This document shows, in pieces, positions 13,662 to 21,946 of a DNA stretch of 38,981 bases. The stretch's first letter is position 1. Every line of letters starts with the position of its first letter. The notes beneath the pieces were generated by a model. It was not told the DNA's origin, searched no databases, and saw nothing but the letters and a program-made list of their open reading frames with translations. The translations under genes were made by a program, and so were the position numbers. The stretch is from a virus. The stretch covers positions 1 through 38,981 of the IMG/VR virus record IMGVR_UViG_3300044716_000161; one strand, given 5' to 3'.

Positions 13662-16600
13662 TAGAATTCAGCCAATTGCTTAAGGTCTTCTTTGATTGTT
13701 GACTTAGTAAAGTCTCCCCTTAGTGCCTTGATGTTGGTTTCCCTCTTTTCCATGACAAGCGCACGGTAGGACGGATCCTCATCATAAAGAACATTAAGGG
13801 CCTGTGTCTTGTATTTACTAATGATACCGCTGATCTGTTTGATGTGTGGAGGTGTGTTGTCCTCGTTAGCACCAACAATCATTTCAGCAGTAATTGGCCG
13901 ATTCTTATAGGCCTTGGCCATGTTCTGCCATTCCTTACGCCCAATCACCTGCTCCAATTTCTTGGGCAGTCCACTCTGGAAGAGCAGTTGACTCAGGCGT
14001 TCCCGATGTTCTGGAGCAAGACGAACCCCATTCTTACCGGTCTTGATGATGTCATTGGATGGGTAACCAATCTCTGATAGCGTCTTAACGAGCTTATTGT
14101 TCTCCACATCATAGATGCGGATAGGACTCAAGGCATTATAGAGCCCACCAGCATTGGAGTGAAGTTTCTTACCAGTGATCCAAGAAGTAACACTAGGAAG
14201 GTCTTTGCCGTAGCCAGGTGCTGCTGCAATGAGCATACGGTCAAGTTCGTTCCTTGTTTCCTTCATATACGGATCAAGGGAATTGGCAAATGCTCGACGA
14301 ACACCAGCATAAGGAACCATGGTATTAGCAGAGTTCAGCAGGAAGTTCAACGCACTAGGATCTTGAAGGGTCTTAGGGTTGATCAATTCACCAAGCGTAC
14401 CCAGACCAGACAGGAAACTCTTATCAGTATAACCTGCCATGATTGAATAAACAAGCTGTCGCATGACCTGACCAGCAGCATCAGCACCGCCAATCTTCAC
14501 AAGCCTAACTGCATCTGCCACAATAGACAGCATGGAGTTGACTGGTTCAAATGACGCATACGATACCCATTTGTTTCCAACGCGAATTGACATTGCAGGA
14601 CGACCTTCTTCACGCCAAGCCTTACGTTCGTTAGGATCAAACGGAAGGTTACCGGTGATGTCGGTTTGAGTGGCCATTGTAAGAAGTGCTCCTACAAGGA
14701 ATGCACCTGTGGCTTCACGTCCCTTAAGCTCTTCAACAAGCAGATAATCTCCACTCTTCTCAGCAGCTTCTAGGGTTCGGCGGAAGTTGCTCATCTGACG
14801 ATTGATCAGCGGCACGTGTTCCAGACCATACCCCAGCAGGTTAGCAGGTGTGCGAACAAAGGGAATAAACAGCTTTCCAAACGGAGCCTGATCTACAGCG
14901 TTAGCCACTGCATTCATAAAGCTGCCTGGATCTTGTTGGAATGCCACACGTTCCGCATAATCAAGCAAATCCTTATCAAGGATACGACCAGACTGAGGAT
15001 CAATGCCCTTAGAATACTCATCAATGTACTTCTTGAACAGCATATCCACATCGCCCTTTTCAGCAGCATGGACCTGGGCCAGGTACATCGCATGACTGTT
15101 CATCCGATAACGAGCAGCCAGGGTCTTAAAGAAGTCATCAGCACCAAGCAGCGCTCGACTGGGCCAACTGAACCATGGGTTATTGAGCATGGTATAGCTT
15201 TTTTCAAGCATTCCAGCTGCAATCTTTTCCGAATCAGTACGAGCGGCCATGTTAAGCTGCTCAAGAATGGCCTTGGTTTCAAAATCCTCTACAACAAACT
15301 TAGCATTGTAGTTGACAGAATCACCAGTCTTCAAGGTAGTAGCAGCCACTTCCCATGCGTCCTGGATACCCTTATACATGCTGTGGAGGCCAGCAGTAGC
15401 AGAGTTACGCAGGATAGGATCGTTCTTAATAACACCTCGCAGATAGGTGGAAAAGGGTCGTTCCAGGATGGCATAACTGTTGCCAAACATGTTCCGAAGG
15501 TGGGTAATAGGACCCGACAACATCGATTGATACATATTGGTCATGGCCTGTTTAAAGCCAATACCACGAGCAGCATCCCAGAATCGAACAGTCTTGGACG
15601 GATCACCACCGGCCAATACCATTGCTCGAATCAGAGCATCCATTTCTCCAGCAGCATTTGGATCGGAGCTGCGTTGAAGTTTCTTTACCTTAAGTGCCCA
15701 TTCCTTAACTTCACCCATACTAAGGGCAGCCTTGGCCTCGGCACCAGCTTCATCGGCAACAGACCCAACGTTTTGCTTGAAGATATTCAGACCACTACCA
15801 TAACGATAGGCGGTTTGCTTATGGAGATCCAACAGGAACACCAGACGATCCACCACTCGATCAAAGCTATTGCCGTCAAATTCACCTGCTTCACGCAGGG
15901 CAGCGGCATTGGTAGCCAGATCGTTGATTTGAAGAGCAGTGTCACGTACCAGAGCCTTGGTAACCAGCACACCCTTCTTGGAAAGGTAACGGCCGGATAC
16001 AGAATCAGGATCAATGACCTCTGCTTCCTTCATCATCTGGTAGATGGTTTGGTTGTCCAGAGGCTCACCAAGAGCATTACGGAAGTCTTCCAACTCCTGA
16101 GCAGCACTCTTAACAATACCATCAACCGAGGTCATAGCTGCCTTGGCTGCTTCTTGAAGATCCATCCGGCTAGAAAGTTTCCGAATGACATCCTCTGCTC
16201 CACCTTTGATGTTGGAGATACGGAATTGAGCATCTGTCATCATCCGTACGGATCCACCAATATTCATCGGGGCAGAACGTACTGCCTTTGGAATAGTAGG
16301 ATCACCACTGGGGGCCTTGGTGTTGTTAAGGCTTCGGTGTTGCTGACCGATTGCATCCTCAACAGGACCAGTTTTAATGGTAGCTGCTGCATCCTGAGGA
16401 AGGAGTTCCTTAGCATCGTCTGGATCATAGCCTCTTGCGATAGCTTCGTCCAGCTCTGCCATGCTCACACGCACGTCCCCAAGGGTCTCCTGAAGGGCTC
16501 TGAACTTAGGATCGGTCTCATCTATCCCTGCCTCCTTAAAAGCGGCTTCCTGGTCCAGGTACCGACGTTCCAGATCCAGCAGTTGGTTCATTTCCTCCTG

Positions 16601-17644
16601 GTGTGCCTCACCCCATCGCATCGACTCGGCTTCCACAGCCTTGACGTTATCCGCGTCCATCTGCTTCATAGCCTGTTCCGATGCCTTGAGGCCATCAGCC
16701 ATAGCTTCAGATTCAGACTTGCCAGCCTTCAATGCCGCCTGAGCAGCCTTACGGCCGAACAGCAGCCATCCAGCACCATCAATAACGGCACCAAATGCAC
16801 CGCCTTCAAGTACACCCTTGATCTTTGCTTGGAAGATGTCATCATCCTTTTCTGCTGCTAGGGCAAACAGAACCGAATCATGAAGGGGGTGGTTCTCAGG
16901 GACAAGGTTTCGGACCATGGTAGAAAAGTTACCATCTTCCGGCTTGGTGAGCATGAAGTCTGCCACAGCTCCAGGTACCAGACCAGAAGCCACAGCACCT
17001 TTGATTCCCTTTCCTTTTGTTCCCAACTGAATGAGAGCCTTAGGGGCCTTGGTTGCAACTGCTCTGGTTAGAACAATCAGTTCTGCCAGCTTAAGGGCAG
17101 CCTGACCAATCTCTGTTTTAGGCTTTTGAAGGCCAAAGGAGTAGGCAGCAGAGGTATAACGATCATTCCAAGGATCCTCGGTGGCCTTGGTTTTATTACC
17201 AATAACCTTGTTGACACCTACCTTAAGGGCATCACCAACAACATCAAAGGTATCGAGGGTAGCTTCAACAGCGCCAACACCAGCATTCATGACAACCCGT
17301 GAGGTCTCAGCCAGAACACCAGTATCTTTGTTGATAGCTGTTTCAGCTTTGGTCCGGATTTTCTTGGTTTCTTGCTTGGTTTGCTTGTATTGCTTTTGAA
17401 GATCGGTACCTAGAATGGTATCAAGCGCACCAGTAATCGGTTCTCCAAGATCTGTGCTCAGTGCTTGTTGAATAGGTTTCAGAGGATTGACCGTTTTGGG
17501 TCCCGTTTCTCCTTGTGCCTTTTGCCGCTGTTGCGTTTGTTTCTTCTTTTGTTCCTCTTCTTCTAGTTGTTGTTGTTTGTATTCAGGGTTGTGGTAATAA
17601 TCATCAACAGGCCCAAGGCCGACAGGACCATTAAGTTGAGGCAT
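13661..17644 (-). CDS. Internal virion (ejection) protein, T7 gp16 position
   Basis: A 1327-aa internal core protein, matching T7 gp16 (1318 aa) in length and place. It starts with a Gln/Glu/Lys-rich coiled segment (residues 22-45), followed by long helical Ala/Lys-rich regions and several hydrophobic stretches (for example near residue 210 and residue 1000) that could enter the membrane during ejection. I see no lytic transglycosylase motif at its N-terminus, unlike T7 gp16; that domain sits in the preceding gene instead. With gp14- and gp15-like proteins it should form the channel that carries DNA into the cell. It is followed by the fibre gene with a TAATG overlap. Confidence 0.85.
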   Translation of the reverse strand: MPQLNGPVGLGPVDDYYHNPEYKQQQLEEEEQKKKQTQQRQKAQGETGPKTVNPLKPIQQALSTDLGEPITGALDTILGTDLQKQYKQTKQETKKIRTKAETAINKDTGVLAETSRVVMNAGVGAVEATLDTFDVVGDALKVGVNKVIGNKTKATEDPWNDRYTSAAYSFGLQKPKTEIGQAALKLAELIVLTRAVATKAPKALIQLGTKGKGIKGAVASGLVPGAVADFMLTKPEDGNFSTMVRNLVPENHPLHDSVLFALAAEKDDDIFQAKIKGVLEGGAFGAVIDGAGWLLFGRKAAQAALKAGKSESEAMADGLKASEQAMKQMDADNVKAVEAESMRWGEAHQEEMNQLLDLERRYLDQEAAFKEAGIDETDPKFRALQETLGDVRVSMAELDEAIARGYDPDDAKELLPQDAAATIKTGPVEDAIGQQHRSLNNTKAPSGDPTIPKAVRSAPMNIGGSVRMMTDAQFRISNIKGGAEDVIRKLSSRMDLQEAAKAAMTSVDGIVKSAAQELEDFRNALGEPLDNQTIYQMMKEAEVIDPDSVSGRYLSKKGVLVTKALVRDTALQINDLATNAAALREAGEFDGNSFDRVVDRLVFLLDLHKQTAYRYGSGLNIFKQNVGSVADEAGAEAKAALSMGEVKEWALKVKKLQRSSDPNAAGEMDALIRAMVLAGGDPSKTVRFWDAARGIGFKQAMTNMYQSMLSGPITHLRNMFGNSYAILERPFSTYLRGVIKNDPILRNSATAGLHSMYKGIQDAWEVAATTLKTGDSVNYNAKFVVEDFETKAILEQLNMAARTDSEKIAAGMLEKSYTMLNNPWFSWPSRALLGADDFFKTLAARYRMNSHAMYLAQVHAAEKGDVDMLFKKYIDEYSKGIDPQSGRILDKDLLDYAERVAFQQDPGSFMNAVANAVDQAPFGKLFIPFVRTPANLLGYGLEHVPLINRQMSNFRRTLEAAEKSGDYLLVEELKGREATGAFLVGALLTMATQTDITGNLPFDPNERKAWREEGRPAMSIRVGNKWVSYASFEPVNSMLSIVADAVRLVKIGGADAAGQVMRQLVYSIMAGYTDKSFLSGLGTLGELINPKTLQDPSALNFLLNSANTMVPYAGVRRAFANSLDPYMKETRNELDRMLIAAAPGYGKDLPSVTSWITGKKLHSNAGGLYNALSPIRIYDVENNKLVKTLSEIGYPSNDIIKTGKNGVRLAPEHRERLSQLLFQSGLPKKLEQVIGRKEWQNMAKAYKNRPITAEMIVGANEDNTPPHIKQISGIISKYKTQALNVLYDEDPSYRALVMEKRETNIKALRGDFTKSTIKEDLKQLAEF

Positions 17645-17679
17645 TTCTAATAAGGATTGCCCGCAGGCTAAAGGTTATC

Positions 17680-17712
17680 AAAGAAAAGTGGGGAACCAGC
17701 GCACCAGTTCCC
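17680..17712 (-). terminator. Hairpin between the gp15- and gp16-position genes
   Basis: On the minus strand GGGAAC and GTTCCC (paired segments 17691-17696 and 17707-17712) form a 6-bp stem followed by the T-rich CACTTTTCTTTG. It lies in the 82-base gap between the two large ejection-protein genes, one of the few gaps in the late block. It should reduce transcription of the gp16-like gene and downstream genes relative to those upstream. Confidence 0.5.
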
Positions 17713-17726
17713 ATTAACTATGTATC

Positions 17727-20700
17727 TTATCGGAATGTTCCAGCTTCGATTTGTTGCTTAATTCGTGCTGCCAATCGCTGCCAATTACGATATGGAGTCA
17801 TGGCATTACTACCAGCAGGGGCTGGAGCAAGGAAATCAATGCTTGCAATAGTTCCGTCTACTGATCTGACCCGTCCAGAACCGCCTTGTTTACCAAGAAC
17901 AACTCCAGGACGAATGCTTTCACCTTCCCGTACATCAATACTATCAAGGTGTGCATAGAGCACATCCACAGTATCTCCAGTTGCTGGATCGGTAGATTCT
18001 ACGACAATCATATTGCCATAGTTCCCATTGTTGCGTCGGATCTCTTTGACCCTGCCTGGGAGAACAGCACCGAACTGTTTATCAGCAAACCAAAGATCCA
18101 TGCCGGGTTGGAAAGAATTGCCTGGCGTTTCAATACGGATGGACTGAACATTAGTGGGTGAGAAGTTTGCCCGCCCACCTCGGGCCGAATTAAAACCCGA
18201 TCGTTGCATCTCCGCAAATGCCCTACGTGCTTCTCCCATGTATTGAAGGTAGCGTTTATCACGATAGGCACCCCAAGCGTTCTTACCGCCTGATTTCAAG
18301 ATGCTAGACATAACCCTAGCGTTGGTTTCTGGATCCTTAAGATCATCCGCACTACTAAGACCGTAGTTACGAAGACGTTGAGGTCCAAGATCACCAATCA
18401 TATTAATTTGCCACAATCCGTAGGAATCATCTCCTGTGTTTGGGTTCAAATTACGAACACCAGACTTGCCAGTAGATTCTGCCATACCAATTGCAGCCAT
18501 GATTACTGCTTCTTCTCCGCCAAGACCTTGATCCATAGCGAGACGAATGTAATCATTAATGCCTACAACCGCACCGGGTTTCAGATCAGTAGTAGGCTCT
18601 GTCCCTTTCCCAGACACTTCCACGCGTCTCCGGGCTCGTTGTTGAGCTTCAACAATTCTTCGCAGCTGAAGTAGTTGCTGTTGGGGATTGTTTCCGGAAG
18701 TGGCATACCGCTCGGCGGCACGAGGAGCGACAGCGCTGTATTCAGCCAGACGCCTTGCTTCAGGAGTGGATAGGATAGGGCTTGGATCAATACCATAATG
18801 TTGTGCTTGATGGGTCAGCAGACGAACCGCGCCCCCATTGCTGCCTGCCAAAGCCTGGGCTTTAGAGGTCAATGGTTGGTTTGATTGAAGACGTTGGATG
18901 TTGTCTTCTACCTCACCCTTGGACATCAACATAGTGGAACCAGATGTATAGCTGCGCAATTGAATGGTGCGTGGATCAAATCCAGAGGCATCACGAACGC
19001 GGCCAGCCACAGCACTTGTGCTATAATTTCCAGCAATGTTGGGGTTTCTGCTCAGAGGCTTTGGAGTCCATCCTTTGGTGGTTGGATCCTGCCTAAAGTA
19101 TTTGCTTACCTGACTGGGTATCTTAGAAAGAACAAACTGGTTAATGTCATTATCATCAACCTGCTTGTTATTTGCAAGCCAGTAGTTGTAAGCAAGGAGT
19201 GTCAAATCATTGGAGATCTGACGAACATGAAGAGGATGCTTATCTGGATTACCAAAAGGATCCAGGGAAAGAGCACCAGCTGCTTCAAGGTGAGCCTTAA
19301 CGGCTTTGTCGATGTCTTCACCAAATTGTTTGTTAAAGCCACCCCGAGAGTCAGCTTCAGCAAAGTTCTTCAGTTCATTGAACATCTGTTCCGTCAGTTT
19401 ACCATTCTGGAAATCAGCTTCAAGCTGACGCTCAGATGGACGCATTCCTTGAGAAATGCCTTGACGATACTGTTGATACAGGGTATAGTCAACGTTAGCA
19501 GGTTCAGCAAGAAGCTGTCCTCGCATTTGGAGAGCCTTTTCACTGCCTTGATCTGCCAGGGTACCAAGAATGCTAATTGTTTCCTGACGAAGATTCTTTA
19601 ATTGATCCGCAGGTAGATTAACATCTTGACGAGCCCTCTCCAGGATATTCATTGCCTTGTCCGCATTACGGTCAAGTTCTCTATCCTGACGCGCAGCAGC
19701 CTGATCGGCCTTTGTACGTACAGACTCTAGGGTTTTATCAAAGCTGTCTGCGTATGCTGCTCCAAGCGTAATGCTGTTTGGATCGTCTGCAATCTTTCGT
19801 ACTTGAGAAAGCTTGTCAAGAAGGTCTTCAGCAATGTCTTGGGGCATGGTGGAGATGGCATTAAGCGCACCTTCCATGGCACGATCAGCAGCAGCACCAC
19901 GACTCAGACCACCCTTAACTTGGTAATCAGTTACCGAACGTTGATAGGATTCAAACAGCCCATCAACGGTTTGATCTGGATTGCTGAACTCACCTTGAAC
20001 CTCACCATCCGTATCAGATACAGCTGTTTCTCGATTTTTACGAGATACCTCTTGAATCTTATTAGCAAAGACCTGGCTACGAATGTTTTGAAGAGTTGGA
20101 GCCAGATGCTCGGCCAGGATGACAGGGTTGATGTTGGTAACACCAGATGCCTTAACAAACGAAGCCTGGGCAACCTCAAGGACAGCGTTGATTTCTGCTG
20201 GTGTAGAGGCTTGTGAAGGAGCAATGAACCGCCCATCAGGAAGTGGAATGGTTTGCTCGGTCTGCTCCATAAAGGCCAGCATAGCAGCCTGTGAATTGTT
20301 GGCGGCTCTTTTTGCCAATCCAACTGCTTGTCCATAGGCTCGCCATCCAGAAATAGAACGGCTTTCTGCCTTAAACTGTTCTGCTACTTCAACCTGACCT
20401 TGTTGTGTGAGGTTGTTAATTACCTGTCCATCAGACTCAGCAGCCTTTTGAAGCATTCCAACTTCTTGCTGATACTTATCTTTAAAGGCAGGGTTCAGTT
20501 CAACCGTACCATTAAGAACATCAGCAACACCGAGGTTGTATTCATTCTCGGCCTGGGCTTTGGTGCGTTCCTTCAGATTAGTAAACAGGGTTTCACTAAA
20601 GCTGGTAAGGGCTTCAATTTCATTCTGTTTGATCTGATTCTGAAAGTTTAACGCCCGGTTGGTTTGTTCGAGGGCTTGAGTCTGTACGGCAGCCTGGCGC

Positions 20701-20816
20701 TCGATTTTATTTGATAGGGCCTGACTTGGATCATAGGCCTGCTGTGGAGCAAAGGATGTGCCTTGCTGAGGACCTCTCAGAGCAACCTGAGGACCACGGG
20801 GTTCATAGACTGCCAT
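17727..20816 (-). CDS. Internal virion protein, gp15 position, with transglycosylase and M23-like domains
   Basis: A 1029-aa ejection protein, longer than T7 gp15 (747 aa). The first 700 residues are helical, with Gln-rich coiled segments (AQTQALEQTNRA region). Residues about 755-860 form a lysozyme/SLT-like domain with AAIGMAESTGKSG (likely catalytic Glu) and DDSYGLWQINMIGD. Residues about 885-1015 resemble an M23 (LytM) domain, with GMDLWF and YAHLD, but the usual first His ligand and the final H-x-H are absent (ASIDF), so that domain is probably inactive and used for binding. In T7 the transglycosylase is on gp16. It likely opens the peptidoglycan during DNA ejection. The gene starts 6 bases past the gp14-like stop. 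Confidence 0.85.
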   Translation of the reverse strand: MAVYEPRGPQVALRGPQQGTSFAPQQAYDPSQALSNKIERQAAVQTQALEQTNRALNFQNQIKQNEIEALTSFSETLFTNLKERTKAQAENEYNLGVADVLNGTVELNPAFKDKYQQEVGMLQKAAESDGQVINNLTQQGQVEVAEQFKAESRSISGWRAYGQAVGLAKRAANNSQAAMLAFMEQTEQTIPLPDGRFIAPSQASTPAEINAVLEVAQASFVKASGVTNINPVILAEHLAPTLQNIRSQVFANKIQEVSRKNRETAVSDTDGEVQGEFSNPDQTVDGLFESYQRSVTDYQVKGGLSRGAAADRAMEGALNAISTMPQDIAEDLLDKLSQVRKIADDPNSITLGAAYADSFDKTLESVRTKADQAAARQDRELDRNADKAMNILERARQDVNLPADQLKNLRQETISILGTLADQGSEKALQMRGQLLAEPANVDYTLYQQYRQGISQGMRPSERQLEADFQNGKLTEQMFNELKNFAEADSRGGFNKQFGEDIDKAVKAHLEAAGALSLDPFGNPDKHPLHVRQISNDLTLLAYNYWLANNKQVDDNDINQFVLSKIPSQVSKYFRQDPTTKGWTPKPLSRNPNIAGNYSTSAVAGRVRDASGFDPRTIQLRSYTSGSTMLMSKGEVEDNIQRLQSNQPLTSKAQALAGSNGGAVRLLTHQAQHYGIDPSPILSTPEARRLAEYSAVAPRAAERYATSGNNPQQQLLQLRRIVEAQQRARRRVEVSGKGTEPTTDLKPGAVVGINDYIRLAMDQGLGGEEAVIMAAIGMAESTGKSGVRNLNPNTGDDSYGLWQINMIGDLGPQRLRNYGLSSADDLKDPETNARVMSSILKSGGKNAWGAYRDKRYLQYMGEARRAFAEMQRSGFNSARGGRANFSPTNVQSIRIETPGNSFQPGMDLWFADKQFGAVLPGRVKEIRRNNGNYGNMIVVESTDPATGDTVDVLYAHLDSIDVREGESIRPGVVLGKQGGSGRVRSVDGTIASIDFLAPAPAGSNAMTPYRNWQRLAARIKQQIEAGTFR

Positions 20817-20822
20817 GAGTAG

Positions 20823-21488
20823 TTACTTAGTAGCTTTAGGTGGTTTGAGACTTGCGTACGTGCTGAGACCAGACATTGCAGATCCAGCAAGACCAGTGAG
20901 CAAACCAAGTCCACTAGGACCAGAAACCCTAGGTGTCTCCATTGGAGCAACAGGACTCAGCTGGCGACCCATAGAAGCTGTTACGTTGGCAGACTCTGCT
21001 TGACGGAAGATGTCCTGGGTGGTGGTAAGGTAATCCTCATTGGCATAGGCAAGGTTCTGTCCAAGCATTGCAAGGTCCCTACCATACTCACGTTCTGCAT
21101 CCGCTGCCAGCAGACCAATGGATTGGCCCGTACGACCAGAAGCCAATACGGTTCCTTGGCGTTGCATCGATTGAATGAGCAGCTGCTGAGCATCCTCTGA
21201 CGCCTTACGTTGCTCTGCCCTTAGCTTGTTCTGTTCAGAAACATAGGCACGGTTTGCAGCTTCACTGTTAAATTTAATTTGATCTTGATAGGCACGTTCC
21301 GACATTTCATAACTGAAACGTTGCTGCTGGAACTGCTGCTGGGCGAGCATGTCCTGGCGCATGGCCATGATGTTCTGCTGCGCAGCTGCCTGTTGTTCTT
21401 GAGAATAGGCTGCAATAGATTGAATACCGCCGCTAATTGCGGTACCAATACTGGTTACAATCGCTAGGGTTCCTAGATCAAGGCACAT
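20823..21488 (-). CDS. Internal virion protein, T7 gp14-like
   Basis: A 221-aa protein with a hydrophobic N-terminus (LGTLAIVTSIGTAISGGIQS), a Gln/Ala-rich helical core (AYSQEQQAAAQQ, QQQFQQQRF) and a Gly-rich tail (GLGLLTGLAGSAMSGLS). This layout and length are typical of gp14-type ejection proteins, which insert into the outer membrane at the start of infection. It precedes the two large internal proteins exactly as in T7. It overlaps the end of the gp13-like gene by 16 bases. Confidence 0.82.
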   Translation of the reverse strand: MCLDLGTLAIVTSIGTAISGGIQSIAAYSQEQQAAAQQNIMAMRQDMLAQQQFQQQRFSYEMSERAYQDQIKFNSEAANRAYVSEQNKLRAEQRKASEDAQQLLIQSMQRQGTVLASGRTGQSIGLLAADAEREYGRDLAMLGQNLAYANEDYLTTTQDIFRQAESANVTASMGRQLSPVAPMETPRVSGPSGLGLLTGLAGSAMSGLSTYASLKPPKATK

Positions 21489-21946
21489 GGCATTAGTTTG
21501 GCAAATTCAACATAGGTCAGGTTGGATGGACCAACAGTCACATAAGCTAGTCGTTTAAACCCAAGCATATGCAACAACTTCATGTGCATCGTGTTCCTTG
21601 GGTCTGCAATATTGTGAAGCATCTCATAGTCAGTTTGTTGACTAAGCCATTTCTTAGCTTCTCGAAAGAATAGATGTGGTATCTGGCGGACATCCGGTGT
21701 GGTCAACATCCAGACGGCTCCACTATGGGCATCTGTTCTGGATACCCCAGCAACACCACAAATCATTGCAGTATATGGATTGTAAAAGGTGATAGGGTTT
21801 TCAGACTCTAACACAGAAAGAGTAACGGCGGAGACTGGATCCATGCCTAGACCCAGAACCTCACGCCGATCATCTTCTTGAAGGTTTTCAGCCACATACA
21901 TAGCATCGTAGCGTGTGGCTCGGTGGAACAGCTGTTTACATTTCAT
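21473..21946 (-). CDS. T7 gp13-like protein with GNAT-like fold
   Basis: A 157-aa protein in the place of T7 gp13 (138 aa), which is needed for virion assembly. The end MKLLHMLGFKRLAYVTVGPS resembles the helix-strand end of GNAT acetyltransferases (a long helix, then L-G-F-x-R/K), as gp13 does. The acetyl-CoA loop is not evident, so it is probably a structural relative and not an enzyme. It overlaps the tail tube B gene by 4 bases (ATGA) and the gp14-like gene by 16. Confidence 0.75.
   Translation of the reverse strand: MKCKQLFHRATRYDAMYVAENLQEDDRREVLGLGMDPVSAVTLSVLESENPITFYNPYTAMICGVAGVSRTDAHSGAVWMLTTPDVRQIPHLFFREAKKWLSQQTDYEMLHNIADPRNTMHMKLLHMLGFKRLAYVTVGPSNLTYVEFAKLMPCALI

Noticed and set aside
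14816-16861. A 681-codon open frame on the plus strand
   Set aside because: It is exactly antisense to the conserved gp16-position ejection gene, has a low-complexity Ser/His/Ile-rich composition, and is explained by codon bias of the minus-strand gene.
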